Shown in pieces: positions 1 to 7,068 of a stretch of DNA of 64,000 nt (within the stretch, counting starts at the first letter, position 1; every line of letters starts with the position of its first letter). The DNA comes from Pseudoduganella violacea (GTDB taxonomy: Bacteria; Pseudomonadota; Gammaproteobacteria; Burkholderiales; Burkholderiaceae_D). The DNA lies in contig NZ_JACHXD010000012.1 of assembly GCF_014191875.1 (NCBI RefSeq), positions 1-64,000 of the forward strand, read 5' to 3'. A program made the position numbers and the translations under genes. A model generated the notes under the pieces. It saw only the letters and a list, made by a program, of their open reading frames with translations, did not search any database and was not told the DNA's origin.

Positions 1-81
1 TGCATGGCCGATGGCGAACAGTGGGGATGCCGCTATTGTCTCAGGTCCGACTGCCGCGCGGAGCAGCGCCTGATGAATTAA
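1..81 (+). CDS. C-terminal end of an unknown protein (truncated by window start)
   Basis: An open frame enters from the left edge and stops at the TAA at 79-81, giving the last 26 residues of a protein. The tail holds a cysteine cluster (GCRYC, then DC after three residues). Such spacing is seen at the C-terminal iron-sulfur site of RecB/Cas4-like PD-(D/E)XK nucleases, but the piece is too short to name a family. I make no functional claim. Confidence 0.4.
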   Translation, partial: CMADGEQWGCRYCLRSDCRAEQRLMN

Positions 82-139
82 TCAGTGCTTCCCTACGTTA
101 GAATTTGCACCGGTAAACGCTGCTATACCCCTTGATAAA

Positions 140-645
140 GTGCAGAATATTCCAGTGTTGCGCAGCTACTATACTTACGGCGGACTAGCTTGGTTAAAGA
201 GTGATGGCTACGTCTGGGGCGAAAACATTATTCGTTATGTTGGCTTGGTCCGAACTGGTGCGGGGCTCGAAGCAGTACTCAAGGGGCGCATTATGGCGAC
301 AGCAGCATTGGATGGCGAGCTTACTCGCACAACGGTTGCGTGGCGTTGTAAGGTGGTACGGCGCAAGGTGGCAGAGCTTGACCTATGGGAAGGCAAACCG
401 GGAACGTCAATTCAGTCCTTTCATCCTGCTAATCCGTCACGTCCGGTTGATCATCTCTAATATGTACGCTGCGCTTACCTACGATGCGGAATCGGGGCTG
501 TGGTACAACTGGAACCGGTATTATGATGCGCAGATTGGGCGGTATGTGCAGAGCGATCCGATAGGTCTGAAAGGTGGCATCAACCGGCATTACCAGCTTT
601 CAGTGCAACTCGGTCGGTGCGCCGGTCAAATAGACCAACAAGGCC
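140..645 (+). pseudogene. Decayed Rhs-family fragment (RHS core C-terminus)
   Basis: Residues encoded at about 462-575 read as the conserved end of an RHS-repeat core: YDAESGLWYNWNRYYD, then QIGRYVQSDPIGL, then GGIN. Upstream, another frame (about 380-445) still shows the W..P.GT....NPS pattern that normally precedes this core, and it reaches a stop at 458-460. The core is therefore split by at least one frameshift near 455. Just after GGIN the Rhs signal is lost into other frames with stops. No intact gene or toxin tip is visible. Rhs proteins are large polymorphic-toxin scaffolds, and orphan core fragments like this are common leftovers of recombination. The 5' limit is approximate. Confidence 0.6.
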
Positions 646-654
646 CGCTGAAAT

Positions 655-687
655 TTTTTGTGCGTCGCACAAAAAGTGTGTTATACT
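655..687 (+). promoter_or_regulatory. Palindrome overlapping a putative promoter
   Basis: A perfect inverted repeat has 10-base arms (TTTTTGTGCG and its complement) at 655-664 and 666-675 around a single base. TTGTGC at 658-663 could be a -35 element, followed after 18 bases by TATACT at 682-687 as the -10. The palindrome would sit on the -35, as a repressor operator would. Promoter and operator roles are inferred. Confidence 0.4.
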
Positions 688-693
688 TCGTTT

Positions 694-870
694 CGTCGTG
701 AAGTTCTCGAGTACTTCACCGCTGTAGCACCAAATACGTTGGTCACAAGCTTGCACCTCGCAGATAGCAAGGGCGAGCAGCTCCGCACCGCGCAGATAGC
801 GCGGGCTGGGGCCGAGATTGAAGCATTGGCATTACATTGAAACGAAGCCCGCCCTAGTGCGGGCTTTTTT
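694..870 (+). ncRNA. Candidate small structured RNA
   Basis: The stretch is bounded by a putative promoter at 658-687 and a strong terminator at 846-870. It begins with a hairpin (GTGAAGT at 698-704 pairing with ACTTCAC at 713-719), and two further short hairpins both carry CAGATAGC in the loop area (about 755-800). A frame of 60 codons (658-840) crosses it, but its first codons lie before the predicted transcript start and the protein resembles nothing I know. A small RNA is one reading; a short unknown gene is the other. Confidence 0.3.
846..870 (+). terminator. Rho-independent terminator
   Basis: AGCCCGC at 846-852 pairs with GCGGGCT at 859-865 around a six-base loop, followed directly by a run of T (865-870). 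It lies before infA and ends whatever is transcribed from about 690. Confidence 0.8.
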
Positions 871-963
871 CCATCCTCCAGACGGCACAGTTTTCGACGC
901 CCGTCTGCCATCACCGCAGCTTGACACGCTGCGTTCACCCTGCAACCGCACGGAAAGGCCCCA

Positions 964-1224
964 TTGGCTAAAGAAGAATTGATTGAAATGAGTGGACAGG
1001 TCGTCGAGATCCTGCCAGACCAACGCTTTCGCGTAGACCTGGACAATGGCCACAAACTGATCGCCTATACGGCGGGCCGGATGAAGAAGAATTTCATCCG
1101 CATTCTTGCCGGCGACAAAGTCACGCTTGAACTGTCGCCATATGACTTGAACAAGGGGCGTATCGTTTTCCGCCATCTTGAAAAGCGCAACACGACCGGC
1201 CCAGCGCCGGCCCGCCGCCGCTAA
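964..1224 (+). CDS. infA: Translation initiation factor IF-1
   Basis: The 86-residue protein is a small S1/OB-fold factor that binds the 30S ribosomal A site during initiation. Recognition rests on the nearly invariant MAKEELIEMSG start, RVDLDNGHKLIAYTAGRMKKN, and IRILAGDKVTLELSPYDL followed by KGRIVFRH. The length matches the family (72-90 residues). It carries a short basic extension ending in RRR, typical of the extra IF-1 paralogue found in many betaproteobacteria outside the ribosomal-protein operon; this copy sits alone between two terminators. Translation starts at a TTG codon, placed 5 bases after a GGAAAGG ribosome site at 952-958, and the N-terminal match to the family supports it. 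Confidence 0.95.
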   Translation: MAKEELIEMSGQVVEILPDQRFRVDLDNGHKLIAYTAGRMKKNFIRILAGDKVTLELSPYDLNKGRIVFRHLEKRNTTGPAPARRR

Positions 1225-1259
1225 AGGCTGCAAGAGCGTCTTCTTTTACCAGAAGGCGC

Positions 1260-1285
1260 AAAAAAGCCCGCTCGAAAGCGGGCTT
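1260..1285 (-). terminator. Terminator between infA and the convergent small gene
   Basis: A perfect 9-base stem (AAGCCCGCT at 1264-1272 and its complement at 1277-1285) closes a CGAA loop. The A run at 1260-1265 becomes the U tract when read on the minus strand, so it mainly serves the gene ending at 1307. It may also help stop infA transcripts. Confidence 0.8.
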
Positions 1286-1306
1286 CGTTCAATCGACCAG
1301 TCTGGC

Positions 1307-1573
1307 TCAGGAATCGAGTCCCTTTGCCAGCACTTCGGCGACCAGCGTGTTCATATCGACCCCGCGTTCGGTTGCCAGCGCTTGCAAGCGCTTCACCAGA
1401 TCGTTATTAAGCTTGACCGCGAAGGGCACCAGACCGAGCGCCTGGTCACGCTTGCGCTGCTCGCGTTTGTCGACGGCTGCGGCACCGGTATTGCCGAAAT
1501 TCGAGGCGCCTGGGCCTGCCATCTTACCCATCAGTTTCTTTGCGTCGTTCTTTGCTAAGTCTGTTTTTTTCAC
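1307..1573 (-). CDS. Small conserved protein, ribbon-helix-helix-like C-terminus
   Basis: The 88-residue protein has a lysine-rich N-terminus, a glycine/alanine linker and a C-terminal half (PFAVKLNNDLVKRLQALA, then ERGVDMNTLVAEVLAKGL) with the strand-helix-helix spacing of ribbon-helix-helix DNA-binding proteins such as Arc/CopG. This is pattern resemblance only, with no named family. The start is GTG at 1571-1573, with an AAGGA ribosome site seven bases upstream. It is a single gene with its own terminator. A DNA-binding or antitoxin-like role is possible, but no toxin partner is adjacent. Confidence 0.7.
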   Translation of the reverse strand: MKKTDLAKNDAKKLMGKMAGPGASNFGNTGAAAVDKREQRKRDQALGLVPFAVKLNNDLVKRLQALATERGVDMNTLVAEVLAKGLDS

Positions 1574-1640
1574 GTTGCCATCCTTTTAAAGACGCTATTT
1601 TACGCGTTTGCCGCCCTGTTATGCGGGTAAGCTCAAGTGC

Positions 1641-2090
1641 TTAGTCCTGTGGCGGGAAGTCTTCGCGGGATTTCGGCGCATATCCCCAGATCCGTGCCAC
1701 GTCCCCGCTGACCTCGAACTCGAAACCGATTTCTTTCAGCACTCCCGCAATCTCCTCGGTATGGTCCTTGAATTCGGGCGGCAGCAGACGCCCTTTGCGG
1801 GGTAGAGCCTCCCAAAGCCCAATGTCGAACCATTCAACGGTGGCGAAGGGGAAGGGCAGGTGCGCAAACCATTCGACGTCCCAGCCGGTGATGGGGCCGA
1901 GCAGGGATTTTGAGCGGTAGGAGGGGCACCAGCCCTCGCGCTCGCGGAAGTACGTTATCAGCTCGTTCCATTTGGTGTTGTTGGCGCACTTGGCGAGATT
2001 CCTGTCCGCCACTGCCGCTTGAACTGCCTTGCGCAGTTTTTCATTCTGTCCGGTGCCGGCCATCGGCAGATTATTTGTTGCGGTAGTCAT
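1641..2090 (-). CDS. Conserved protein of unknown function (DUF6678-like)
   Basis: This is a 149-residue soluble protein without signal peptide or membrane segment. A tryptophan-rich middle (KWNELITYF, WDVEWFAHLPFPFATVEWFDIG) recalls the DUF6678 family of unknown function, an assignment I make from memory and tentatively. I chose the ATG at 2088-2090 rather than the longer open frame because a GGAAGGG ribosome site lies just upstream, inside the last codons of the LysR gene. That gene stops only two bases before this start, so translation is probably coupled and the two genes form one operon. No function can be given. Confidence 0.7.
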   Translation of the reverse strand: MTTATNNLPMAGTGQNEKLRKAVQAAVADRNLAKCANNTKWNELITYFREREGWCPSYRSKSLLGPITGWDVEWFAHLPFPFATVEWFDIGLWEALPRKGRLLPPEFKDHTEEIAGVLKEIGFEFEVSGDVARIWGYAPKSREDFPPQD

Positions 2091-2092
2091 GG

Positions 2093-2989
2093 CTAAGCCC
2101 TTCCCATTTCTCGCAGCAGGTTGATGAAGGCGCGCAGCGGCGCAGGCTGGCGGCGTCCGCTGGGGTAGTAGAGGAAGAGGCTTTCCAGTGGCGGATGGCA
2201 TTCTTCCAGCACGCGCAGCAGGCGGCCTTCGGCCACGGCCTGCGACACGCGACCTTCATAGACGTAGGCCAGGCCGACGCCATCGAGCGCCGCGCTCACC
2301 ATCAGATCCTCGTCATCGAGCAGCAGCGGGCCATCCACCGCTACGCTGAGCATTTCGCCGTCCTGGGCGAATTCCCAGGCATACACCGCGCCGCTGGGGA
2401 AGCGGCGGCCGATACAGGCGTGATTCTTCAGCTCGCCGGGCGTGCGTGGCAGGCCGTGGTGTTCGGCATAGGCTGGCGCGGCGACCACATTCATCCGGGG
2501 CAGGGGGCGCAGAGGGATGGCGATCATGTCCTGGGCCAGGCTTTCGCCATAGCGCACGCCGGCATCGAAGCCGTCGCGCACGATGTCGACCAGGCCGTCG
2601 TCCGTCACCACTTCCAGGCGCACATCGGGACAGGCTTGGTGAAAGCGCGCAAACAGGGGCGCCAGCAACAGGGCGGCGGCGGGACGCGGTACGTTCAGGC
2701 GCAGGCTGCCGCTGGGCGTGTCGCGCAGGGCGTTGATGTCGTCGAGGCCGGCATGGATTTCATCGAGGGCGGGCATCAATCGCGTCAATAGGCGTTCGCC
2801 GGCGTCGGTCGGGGTGACGCTGCGCGTGCTGCGGTTGAGCAGGCGCAGGTCAAGACGCTGCTCCAGGGCGCGCATGGCGTGACTCAGGGCGGATGCGGAA
2901 ACGCCGCGTTCCTGGGCGGCCTTGCGGAAGCTGCGGTGCTTGGCGACGCAGGCGAAGGCGGCCAGATCGTCGAGATCGGGTGTTTTCAT
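2093..2989 (-). CDS. LysR-family transcriptional regulator
   Basis: The 298-residue protein has the LysR plan. An N-terminal winged helix-turn-helix (residues about 1-60: DLAAFACVAKHRSFRKAAQ, then SASALSHAMRALEQRL and LLNRSTRSVTPTDAGE) is followed by a substrate-binding domain with SGSLRLNVP and a C-terminal lobe. It lies back to back with the aldo/keto reductase at 3095, sharing a 105-base intergenic region, which is the usual layout for a LysR protein and its target. The ligand is unknown. It belongs by sequence style to the broad DsdC/AaeR-like group that controls small reductases. Confidence 0.9.
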   Translation of the reverse strand: MKTPDLDDLAAFACVAKHRSFRKAAQERGVSASALSHAMRALEQRLDLRLLNRSTRSVTPTDAGERLLTRLMPALDEIHAGLDDINALRDTPSGSLRLNVPRPAAALLLAPLFARFHQACPDVRLEVVTDDGLVDIVRDGFDAGVRYGESLAQDMIAIPLRPLPRMNVVAAPAYAEHHGLPRTPGELKNHACIGRRFPSGAVYAWEFAQDGEMLSVAVDGPLLLDDEDLMVSAALDGVGLAYVYEGRVSQAVAEGRLLRVLEECHPPLESLFLYYPSGRRQPAPLRAFINLLREMGRA

Positions 2990-3094
2990 TGGTGAATTTG
3001 GCTCAGTAGTTCATGCATAATAACCGGACTTATCGCGCATAAACAAATTCGGCACACTGGCATCCTCCTTAACCACTGAATCAAGGATGTTTTG

Positions 3095-4093
3095 ATGAAA
3101 ATGCGCAAAATGGGCCGGCAAGGCCTGGAAGTGTCGGCAATCGGCCTGGGCTGCATGGGCATGAGCTTCGCCTACGGGCCATCGAACGAGGCGGAAGCCT
3201 TGTCCACCCTGGACCGGGCGCTGGAATTGGGCGTCAGCCATTGGGATACGGCCGAGGTCTATGGTCCCTATACCAATGAGGAATTGCTGGGCCGCGCGCT
3301 CAAGGGGCGGCGCGACAAGGTGACGCTGGCGACCAAGTTCGGCTTCGGCATCCTGCCGCATGGCGAGGGCATGGCGCGCATGGCGGGCTTGAACAGCCGC
3401 CCCGAGCACGTGCGCGCCGCCACGGAGGGTTCGCTGCGTCGCCTGGGTGTGGAAACCATCGATCTGCTCTATCAGCACCGGCTCGACCCGCAAGTGCCGA
3501 TCGAGGATACGGTGGGTGCGATGGCCGAACTGGTGCGTGAAGGCAAGGTGCGCTATCTGGGCCTGTCCGAGATTGGTGGTATGACCTTGCGCCGCGCCCA
3601 TGCCGTGCATCCGATTGCGGCGGTGCAGTCGGAATACTCGCTGTGGAGCCGCGATGTGGAGCAGGAGGTATTGCCTGTCTGCCGCGAGCTGGGCGTGGGC
3701 TTCGTGCCATACAGTCCACTGGGACGCGGTTTCCTGACCGGCAAGCTGGAAGACGTGTCGCAATTGGCGGCTGACGATTTTCGCCACCTTCTGCCGCGCT
3801 TCCAGCGGGATGCCTTGCAGCGCAACCGCAGGCTGCTGCATACGCTGACCGAACTGGCGCGCGCTCGCCAGGCGACTCCGGCGCAACTGGCGCTGGCCTG
3901 GCTGCTGGCCCAGGGTGACGATATCGCGCCGATTCCCGGTGCACGTCGCATCGTCCACCTGCAGGAGAATTCGGCGGCGGCCGAACTTGCGCTGAGCGCC
4001 CAGGAGCTGGACGCCATCGCCGCCACTTTCACACCAGACCAGGTCGATGGCGAACGCTACAGCCCGGCCGGCATGGCCTTGGTCGGCCGTTAA
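3095..4093 (+). CDS. Aldo/keto reductase
   Basis: The 332-residue protein is an NADPH-dependent (beta/alpha)8 oxidoreductase. The family tetrad is visible: Asp51 and Tyr56 in DTAEVYGPYTNEELLG, Lys81 in ATKFGFG, and His128 in LLYQHRLDP. The C-terminal cofactor region has IAPIPGARR. It resembles the AKR13/YajO-like reductases acting on carbonyl compounds; the natural substrate cannot be told. The ATG at 3095 has AAGGA seven bases upstream; a TTG one codon earlier is possible but less likely. It is probably controlled by the divergent LysR gene. Its stop overlaps the cadR stop by three bases in convergent orientation. Confidence 0.9.
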   Translation: MKMRKMGRQGLEVSAIGLGCMGMSFAYGPSNEAEALSTLDRALELGVSHWDTAEVYGPYTNEELLGRALKGRRDKVTLATKFGFGILPHGEGMARMAGLNSRPEHVRAATEGSLRRLGVETIDLLYQHRLDPQVPIEDTVGAMAELVREGKVRYLGLSEIGGMTLRRAHAVHPIAAVQSEYSLWSRDVEQEVLPVCRELGVGFVPYSPLGRGFLTGKLEDVSQLAADDFRHLLPRFQRDALQRNRRLLHTLTELARARQATPAQLALAWLLAQGDDIAPIPGARRIVHLQENSAAAELALSAQELDAIAATFTPDQVDGERYSPAGMALVGR

Positions 4094-4500
4094 GCTGAGC
4101 CGGCGGCAATCCCATGCAGGATGCCGCATTCCCTGGCCGTCAGCGTTTCGTGGCATAGGCTGCGCAGATCCAGCAACTGGCGGCGCAGCGATTCCAGCTC
4201 GGTGATGCGCTGGGCCAGGGTTTCGATATGGCGGTCGAGCAGCGCATTGACGCCGCCGCAACTGCCGTCGGGCGTGGCGCGCAGAGCCAGGAGCTGCTGA
4301 ATTTCCGCCAAGCCCATATCGAGCGAGCGGCAGCGGCGGATGAACATCAGTCGCTCCGCATGGGCTTCGTCATACAAGCGGTAATTGGCCGAGGAGCGCG
4401 CGGGTGGCGGCAGCAAGCCTTCGCGCTCGTAATAGCGGATGGTCTCGACCGCGCAGCCGGTTTGCAAGGCCAGTTCGCCGATCTTGAACGTTTTATCCAT
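4090..4500 (-). CDS. cadR: MerR-family Cd/Pb-responsive regulator CadR
   Basis: The 136-residue protein has the MerR winged helix (FKIGELALQTGCAVETIRYY, then REGLLPPP) and a long dimerisation helix. Three cysteines expected for CadR/PbrR-type Cd(II)/Pb(II) binding are present: Cys81 (SCGGVNALLD), Cys116 (SLCHE) and Cys125 (ECGIL). MerR proteins twist over-long promoter spacers so that RNA polymerase can start when metal is bound. A matching promoter lies in the intergenic region facing the transporter at 4580, its evident target. Confidence 0.93.
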   Translation of the reverse strand: MDKTFKIGELALQTGCAVETIRYYEREGLLPPPARSSANYRLYDEAHAERLMFIRRCRSLDMGLAEIQQLLALRATPDGSCGGVNALLDRHIETLAQRITELESLRRQLLDLRSLCHETLTARECGILHGIAAGSA

Positions 4501-4518
4501 GATTTCCCGCCTTGGGTA

Positions 4519-4549
4519 TTGACCCTGTAGCCGCTACAGGGTTTCTAAT
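4519..4549 (+). promoter_or_regulatory. CadR/MerR-type operator-promoter with 19-base spacer
   Basis: A perfect inverted repeat, ACCCTGTAG-CCG-CTACAGGGT (4522-4542), lies between TTGACC (-35, 4519-4524) and TCTAAT (-10, 4544-4549). The spacer is 19 bases. This is the hallmark of MerR-activated promoters, and the repeat matches the known CadR/PbrR operator style. It drives the transporter gene to the right. Confidence 0.92.
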
Positions 4550-4579
4550 GCCAATATACCCCATACACAAGGAGTCATC

Positions 4580-5197
4580 ATGGCAGGATGTTGTGATAGC
4601 GGCTGTCCGGCGCCGAAGCAGGCGGTCAGTCCGCGCTATCGGCGTATTTTATGGATCGCACTGGTCGTGAATGCGGCGATGTTCCTGGTGGAGTTGGGCG
4701 GCGGCTGGCAGGCGGCTTCGGTGTCGCTATTTGCCGATTCCGTCGATTTCCTGGGCGACGCGGGCAACTACGGCCTGTCCTTGTTCGTGCTGGCCATGGC
4801 GCCGGTCTGGCGCTCGCGCGCGGCACTGGTCAAGGGTTTGACCATGGGCGGCTATGGCTTGCTGGTATTGGGCGTGACCCTGTGGCGGGCCAGCCATGGC
4901 GGCGTGCCGGAGGCGGCCACCATGGGCGGTATCGGCTTGCTGGCGCTGTTGGCGAACGTACTGGTGGCGGTACTGTTGTATGCCTACCGCGATGGCGATT
5001 CGAATATGCGCTCGGTCTGGCTGTGCAGCCGCAACGACGCCATTGGCAATCTCGCGGTGATGCTGGCGGCGGCGGGGGTGTTCGGCACCGGCCAAGGTTG
5101 GCCGGATATCGCGGTGGCCGCTATCATGGCCGGCTTGGGCCTGTCGGCCGCGCGCAGCGTGGTGGGCCAGGCGCGCGGCGAGCTGGCCAAAGCTTAA
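4580..5197 (+). CDS. Short CDF-like heavy-metal exporter
   Basis: The 205-residue inner-membrane protein has about six hydrophobic segments and a cysteine-rich N-terminus (MAGCCDSGCP). It resembles the membrane part of cation diffusion facilitators: the second segment has DSVDFLGDAGNY (Asp56, Asp60) and the fifth has SRNDAIGN (Asp153, Asn157), in the places of the CDF metal site. The cytoplasmic domain of full-length CDF proteins (about 300 residues) is missing; such short versions commonly accompany cadR. AAGGAG precedes the ATG. With CadR and the operator it forms a Cd/Pb/Zn-inducible efflux unit. Confidence 0.88.
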   Translation: MAGCCDSGCPAPKQAVSPRYRRILWIALVVNAAMFLVELGGGWQAASVSLFADSVDFLGDAGNYGLSLFVLAMAPVWRSRAALVKGLTMGGYGLLVLGVTLWRASHGGVPEAATMGGIGLLALLANVLVAVLLYAYRDGDSNMRSVWLCSRNDAIGNLAVMLAAAGVFGTGQGWPDIAVAAIMAGLGLSAARSVVGQARGELAKA

Positions 5198-5694
5198 GGC
5201 AGCAGACGGGCGGTGAGCAAGGCGGCCAGATACAGGCCGACGCCGAACACGGTATGGTTCAGAAGGCTGCGCAGGCGCGCGATGGCCGGCGCCGGCGTGC
5301 GCGAGGCGGCAACGCCCATGCCGAAAGCCGGTTGCATGATGAGGAAGGGCGCCAGGACAGTCGCGACGCCGACCATGATGGCGGGCAGCGGAGTCGGCTG
5401 GCGCGCCCAATCCAGACCAGTCAGTCCCAGCAGCAGGGCGGCGAAGCCGACGCCGATGGCGTAGTGGGTCAGCCAGCCCAGTGGACGTTCGCCCGGAACC
5501 GGCGCCGCCTTGGCGATGCTTTCATGCACGAAGCGGCCGCTTGGGAAGTGGCCGACCCAGCGTCCCACCATGGCCCAGTTCAGCGGCACGACGCCGAGTA
5601 CGCGTTTAAGCAGCTCCGACCAAAGGTCTTGCACCATCGTCGCGCCTACGCCAATTGTCAGCACGCGCAAGCTAATTTCTGACACTTCATTCAT
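5194..5694 (-). CDS. DUF2938 family membrane protein
   Basis: The 166-residue protein has four likely transmembrane segments and the DUF2938 pattern: DLWSELLKR near the N-terminus, VGRWVGHFPSGRFVHESI, then GERPLGWLTHYAIGVGFA. Function is unknown in this family. The ATG at 5692-5694 has AAGGA eight bases upstream. Its stop overlaps the stop of the metal exporter by four bases in convergent orientation. It is divergent from an ArsR-rhodanese gene with an AT-rich operator-like repeat between them, so that regulator may control it; a link to sulfur or persulfide stress is then possible but unproven. Confidence 0.8.
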   Translation of the reverse strand: MNEVSEISLRVLTIGVGATMVQDLWSELLKRVLGVVPLNWAMVGRWVGHFPSGRFVHESIAKAAPVPGERPLGWLTHYAIGVGFAALLLGLTGLDWARQPTPLPAIMVGVATVLAPFLIMQPAFGMGVAASRTPAPAIARLRSLLNHTVFGVGLYLAALLTARLLP

Positions 5695-5715
5695 TCTCTC
5701 ATTCCTTTAAAACAT

Positions 5716-5737
5716 CATTCAATAAAATAATTGATTG
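5716..5737. promoter_or_regulatory. AT-rich inverted repeat, possible ArsR-type operator
   Basis: CATTCAAT (5716-5723) and ATTGATTG (5730-5737) form an inverted repeat with one mismatch around six bases. It lies between the divergent DUF2938 and ArsR-rhodanese genes, where an ArsR-family repressor would block both promoters. No binding data are available. Confidence 0.5.
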
Positions 5738-5764
5738 ATTAAAGAATAGGGCAATGCTACCATC

Positions 5765-6433
5765 GTGTCAATGAGCGACTCTATCCAACCCCAAATCCTT
5801 GTCGAAATCGCCGAGCTGGCCCGCACGCTGGGCCATGCGCACCGTGTTGCCTTGCTTTGCCATATCTCGGAAGAGGAAAGGCCGGTTGAAAAGTTGGCAG
5901 AGCTGGCGGGCCTGTCGCTGGCGAACGCTTCCCAGCATTTGCAGAATTTGAAGCGGGCCGGCTTTGTCGATACCCGGCGTGACGGCAAGCGCATTCTCTA
6001 CCGCCTCGGTAGCGGGCCGGTGATGGTCCTGTTGGGCGGCTTGCAGCAATTCGCAGAGTTTAAGCGCGCCGAGCTGCGCCAGGTGGTGGTGGACAGCTTC
6101 GCCCAGCCCAGCCGCCTGCACGGCATTTCGCGCGAGGAATTGCTGCTGCGCCTGGCCGACGGCGGCGTGACCCTGCTCGATGTGCGTCCCGAACATGAAT
6201 ACGCCCTGGGCCATCTGCCCGGCGCGCTGAATATTCCGCTGGAAGAATTGCAAGGCCGCCTGGGCGAACTGCCACAGGGCCAGCAGATCGTGGCGTATTG
6301 CCGCGGCCCCTACTGCGTGTTGTCGCGCGATGCCGTGACCATGCTGCGGACTAGCGGTCTGACAGCGCGCTGCCTGGAGAGCGGCTATCCCGACTGGCTG
6401 GCGGCCGGGCTGAAAGTGGAAAAGGCGGGCTGA
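5765..6433 (+). CDS. ArsR-family regulator fused to a rhodanese domain
   Basis: The 222-residue protein joins an ArsR winged helix (residues about 10-90: ELARTLGHAHRVALLCHI, then LSLANASQHLQNLKRAGFV) to a rhodanese domain (about 125-215: VTLLDVRPEHEYALGHLPGA). The rhodanese loop is CRGPYC, with Cys179 as the usual persulfide-carrying residue and a second cysteine at 184. Fusions of this type are known transcription regulators probably responding to sulfur transfer, arsenic or metals. The start is GTG at 5765 or, two codons later, ATG at 5771. It is divergent from the DUF2938 gene. Confidence 0.9.
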   Translation: MSMSDSIQPQILVEIAELARTLGHAHRVALLCHISEEERPVEKLAELAGLSLANASQHLQNLKRAGFVDTRRDGKRILYRLGSGPVMVLLGGLQQFAEFKRAELRQVVVDSFAQPSRLHGISREELLLRLADGGVTLLDVRPEHEYALGHLPGALNIPLEELQGRLGELPQGQQIVAYCRGPYCVLSRDAVTMLRTSGLTARCLESGYPDWLAAGLKVEKAG

Positions 6434-6518
6434 GCCGCCGACTGTTCGCTTGCGCACCGACGGCGCGTCCGGCCATCGCCTAGGCTGCGGTTTGTGATCC
6501 ACAGCGAAGGAGGGCATT

Positions 6519-7025
6519 TTGAAGCGTCTGACCAATGTGATAGCAGCTGCGGCCGCTGTTTTCTTGCTTGTTCCCGGCGCCCAGGCGGCGAAAGAGAAAA
6601 CCATGAGCGATGTAAAGCTGAGCTTGGCAGTACAGGCGGAGCAGGGGCGGGTGCGGGTTGGCGTGGTGCTGAAAAACGAAGGCACGCACACCGTCTACGT
6701 GCCGCGCACCCTTGCCGTGGATAAAGATCCGCCCGGCCGCCTGTTCGATGTGCGCGATGCCGATAGCGGCGAGAAGCTGGCTTATGACGGCGTGATGATC
6801 AAGCGCGGCCCGTTGAAGGCCGCCGATTTCATGGAGCTGAAACCGGGCGCCGAGCAGCAAAACAGCATCGATATCACCAATAACTATAGTTTCAAGGCGG
6901 GCAAGCGCGTCTACCAGATCGCTTATGAGGGCCTATATTGGGACGATATGGCGTCGGAGCCGGATATGGCCAAGGCCTTGACGCTGACTTCGGCGCCACT
7001 GCTGTTCACCTACGGCGGCAAATAA
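6519..7025 (+). CDS. Secreted protein resembling the M35 protease propeptide
   Basis: The 168-residue protein has a clear signal peptide (KRLTNVIAAAAAVFLLVP, cut after AQA). The mature part matches the N-terminal pro-region of the M35 protease encoded convergently at 7069-8133: YDGVMIKRGPLKAADF aligns with YEGKLVKRPAPTAADY, followed in both by a PG and a beta-strand pattern. It lacks the catalytic domain. The start is TTG at 6519, six bases after GAAGGAGG; the signal peptide supports it. It could be an inhibitor or folding helper for the protease, or simply a related beta-sandwich protein. That role is inference from similarity and proximity. Confidence 0.75.
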   Translation: MKRLTNVIAAAAAVFLLVPGAQAAKEKTMSDVKLSLAVQAEQGRVRVGVVLKNEGTHTVYVPRTLAVDKDPPGRLFDVRDADSGEKLAYDGVMIKRGPLKAADFMELKPGAEQQNSIDITNNYSFKAGKRVYQIAYEGLYWDDMASEPDMAKALTLTSAPLLFTYGGK

Positions 7026-7059
7026 GGCCATCCGGCCTGCGGCACGCAGGGGATGGCCT
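7025..7059. terminator. Convergent intergenic hairpin
   Basis: A long imperfect stem (AGGCCATCC at 7025-7033 with GGATGGCCT at 7051-7059, and an inner CCTGC/GCAGG pair) fills the gap between the two convergent genes. There is no T run, so termination is likely but not certain. Confidence 0.5.
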
Positions 7060-7068
7060 GGGGCCGGT

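Noticed and set aside
658..840. A 60-codon gene before infA
   Set aside because: No ribosome site, start upstream of the predicted transcript start, and no recognisable protein; a structured RNA fits at least as well.
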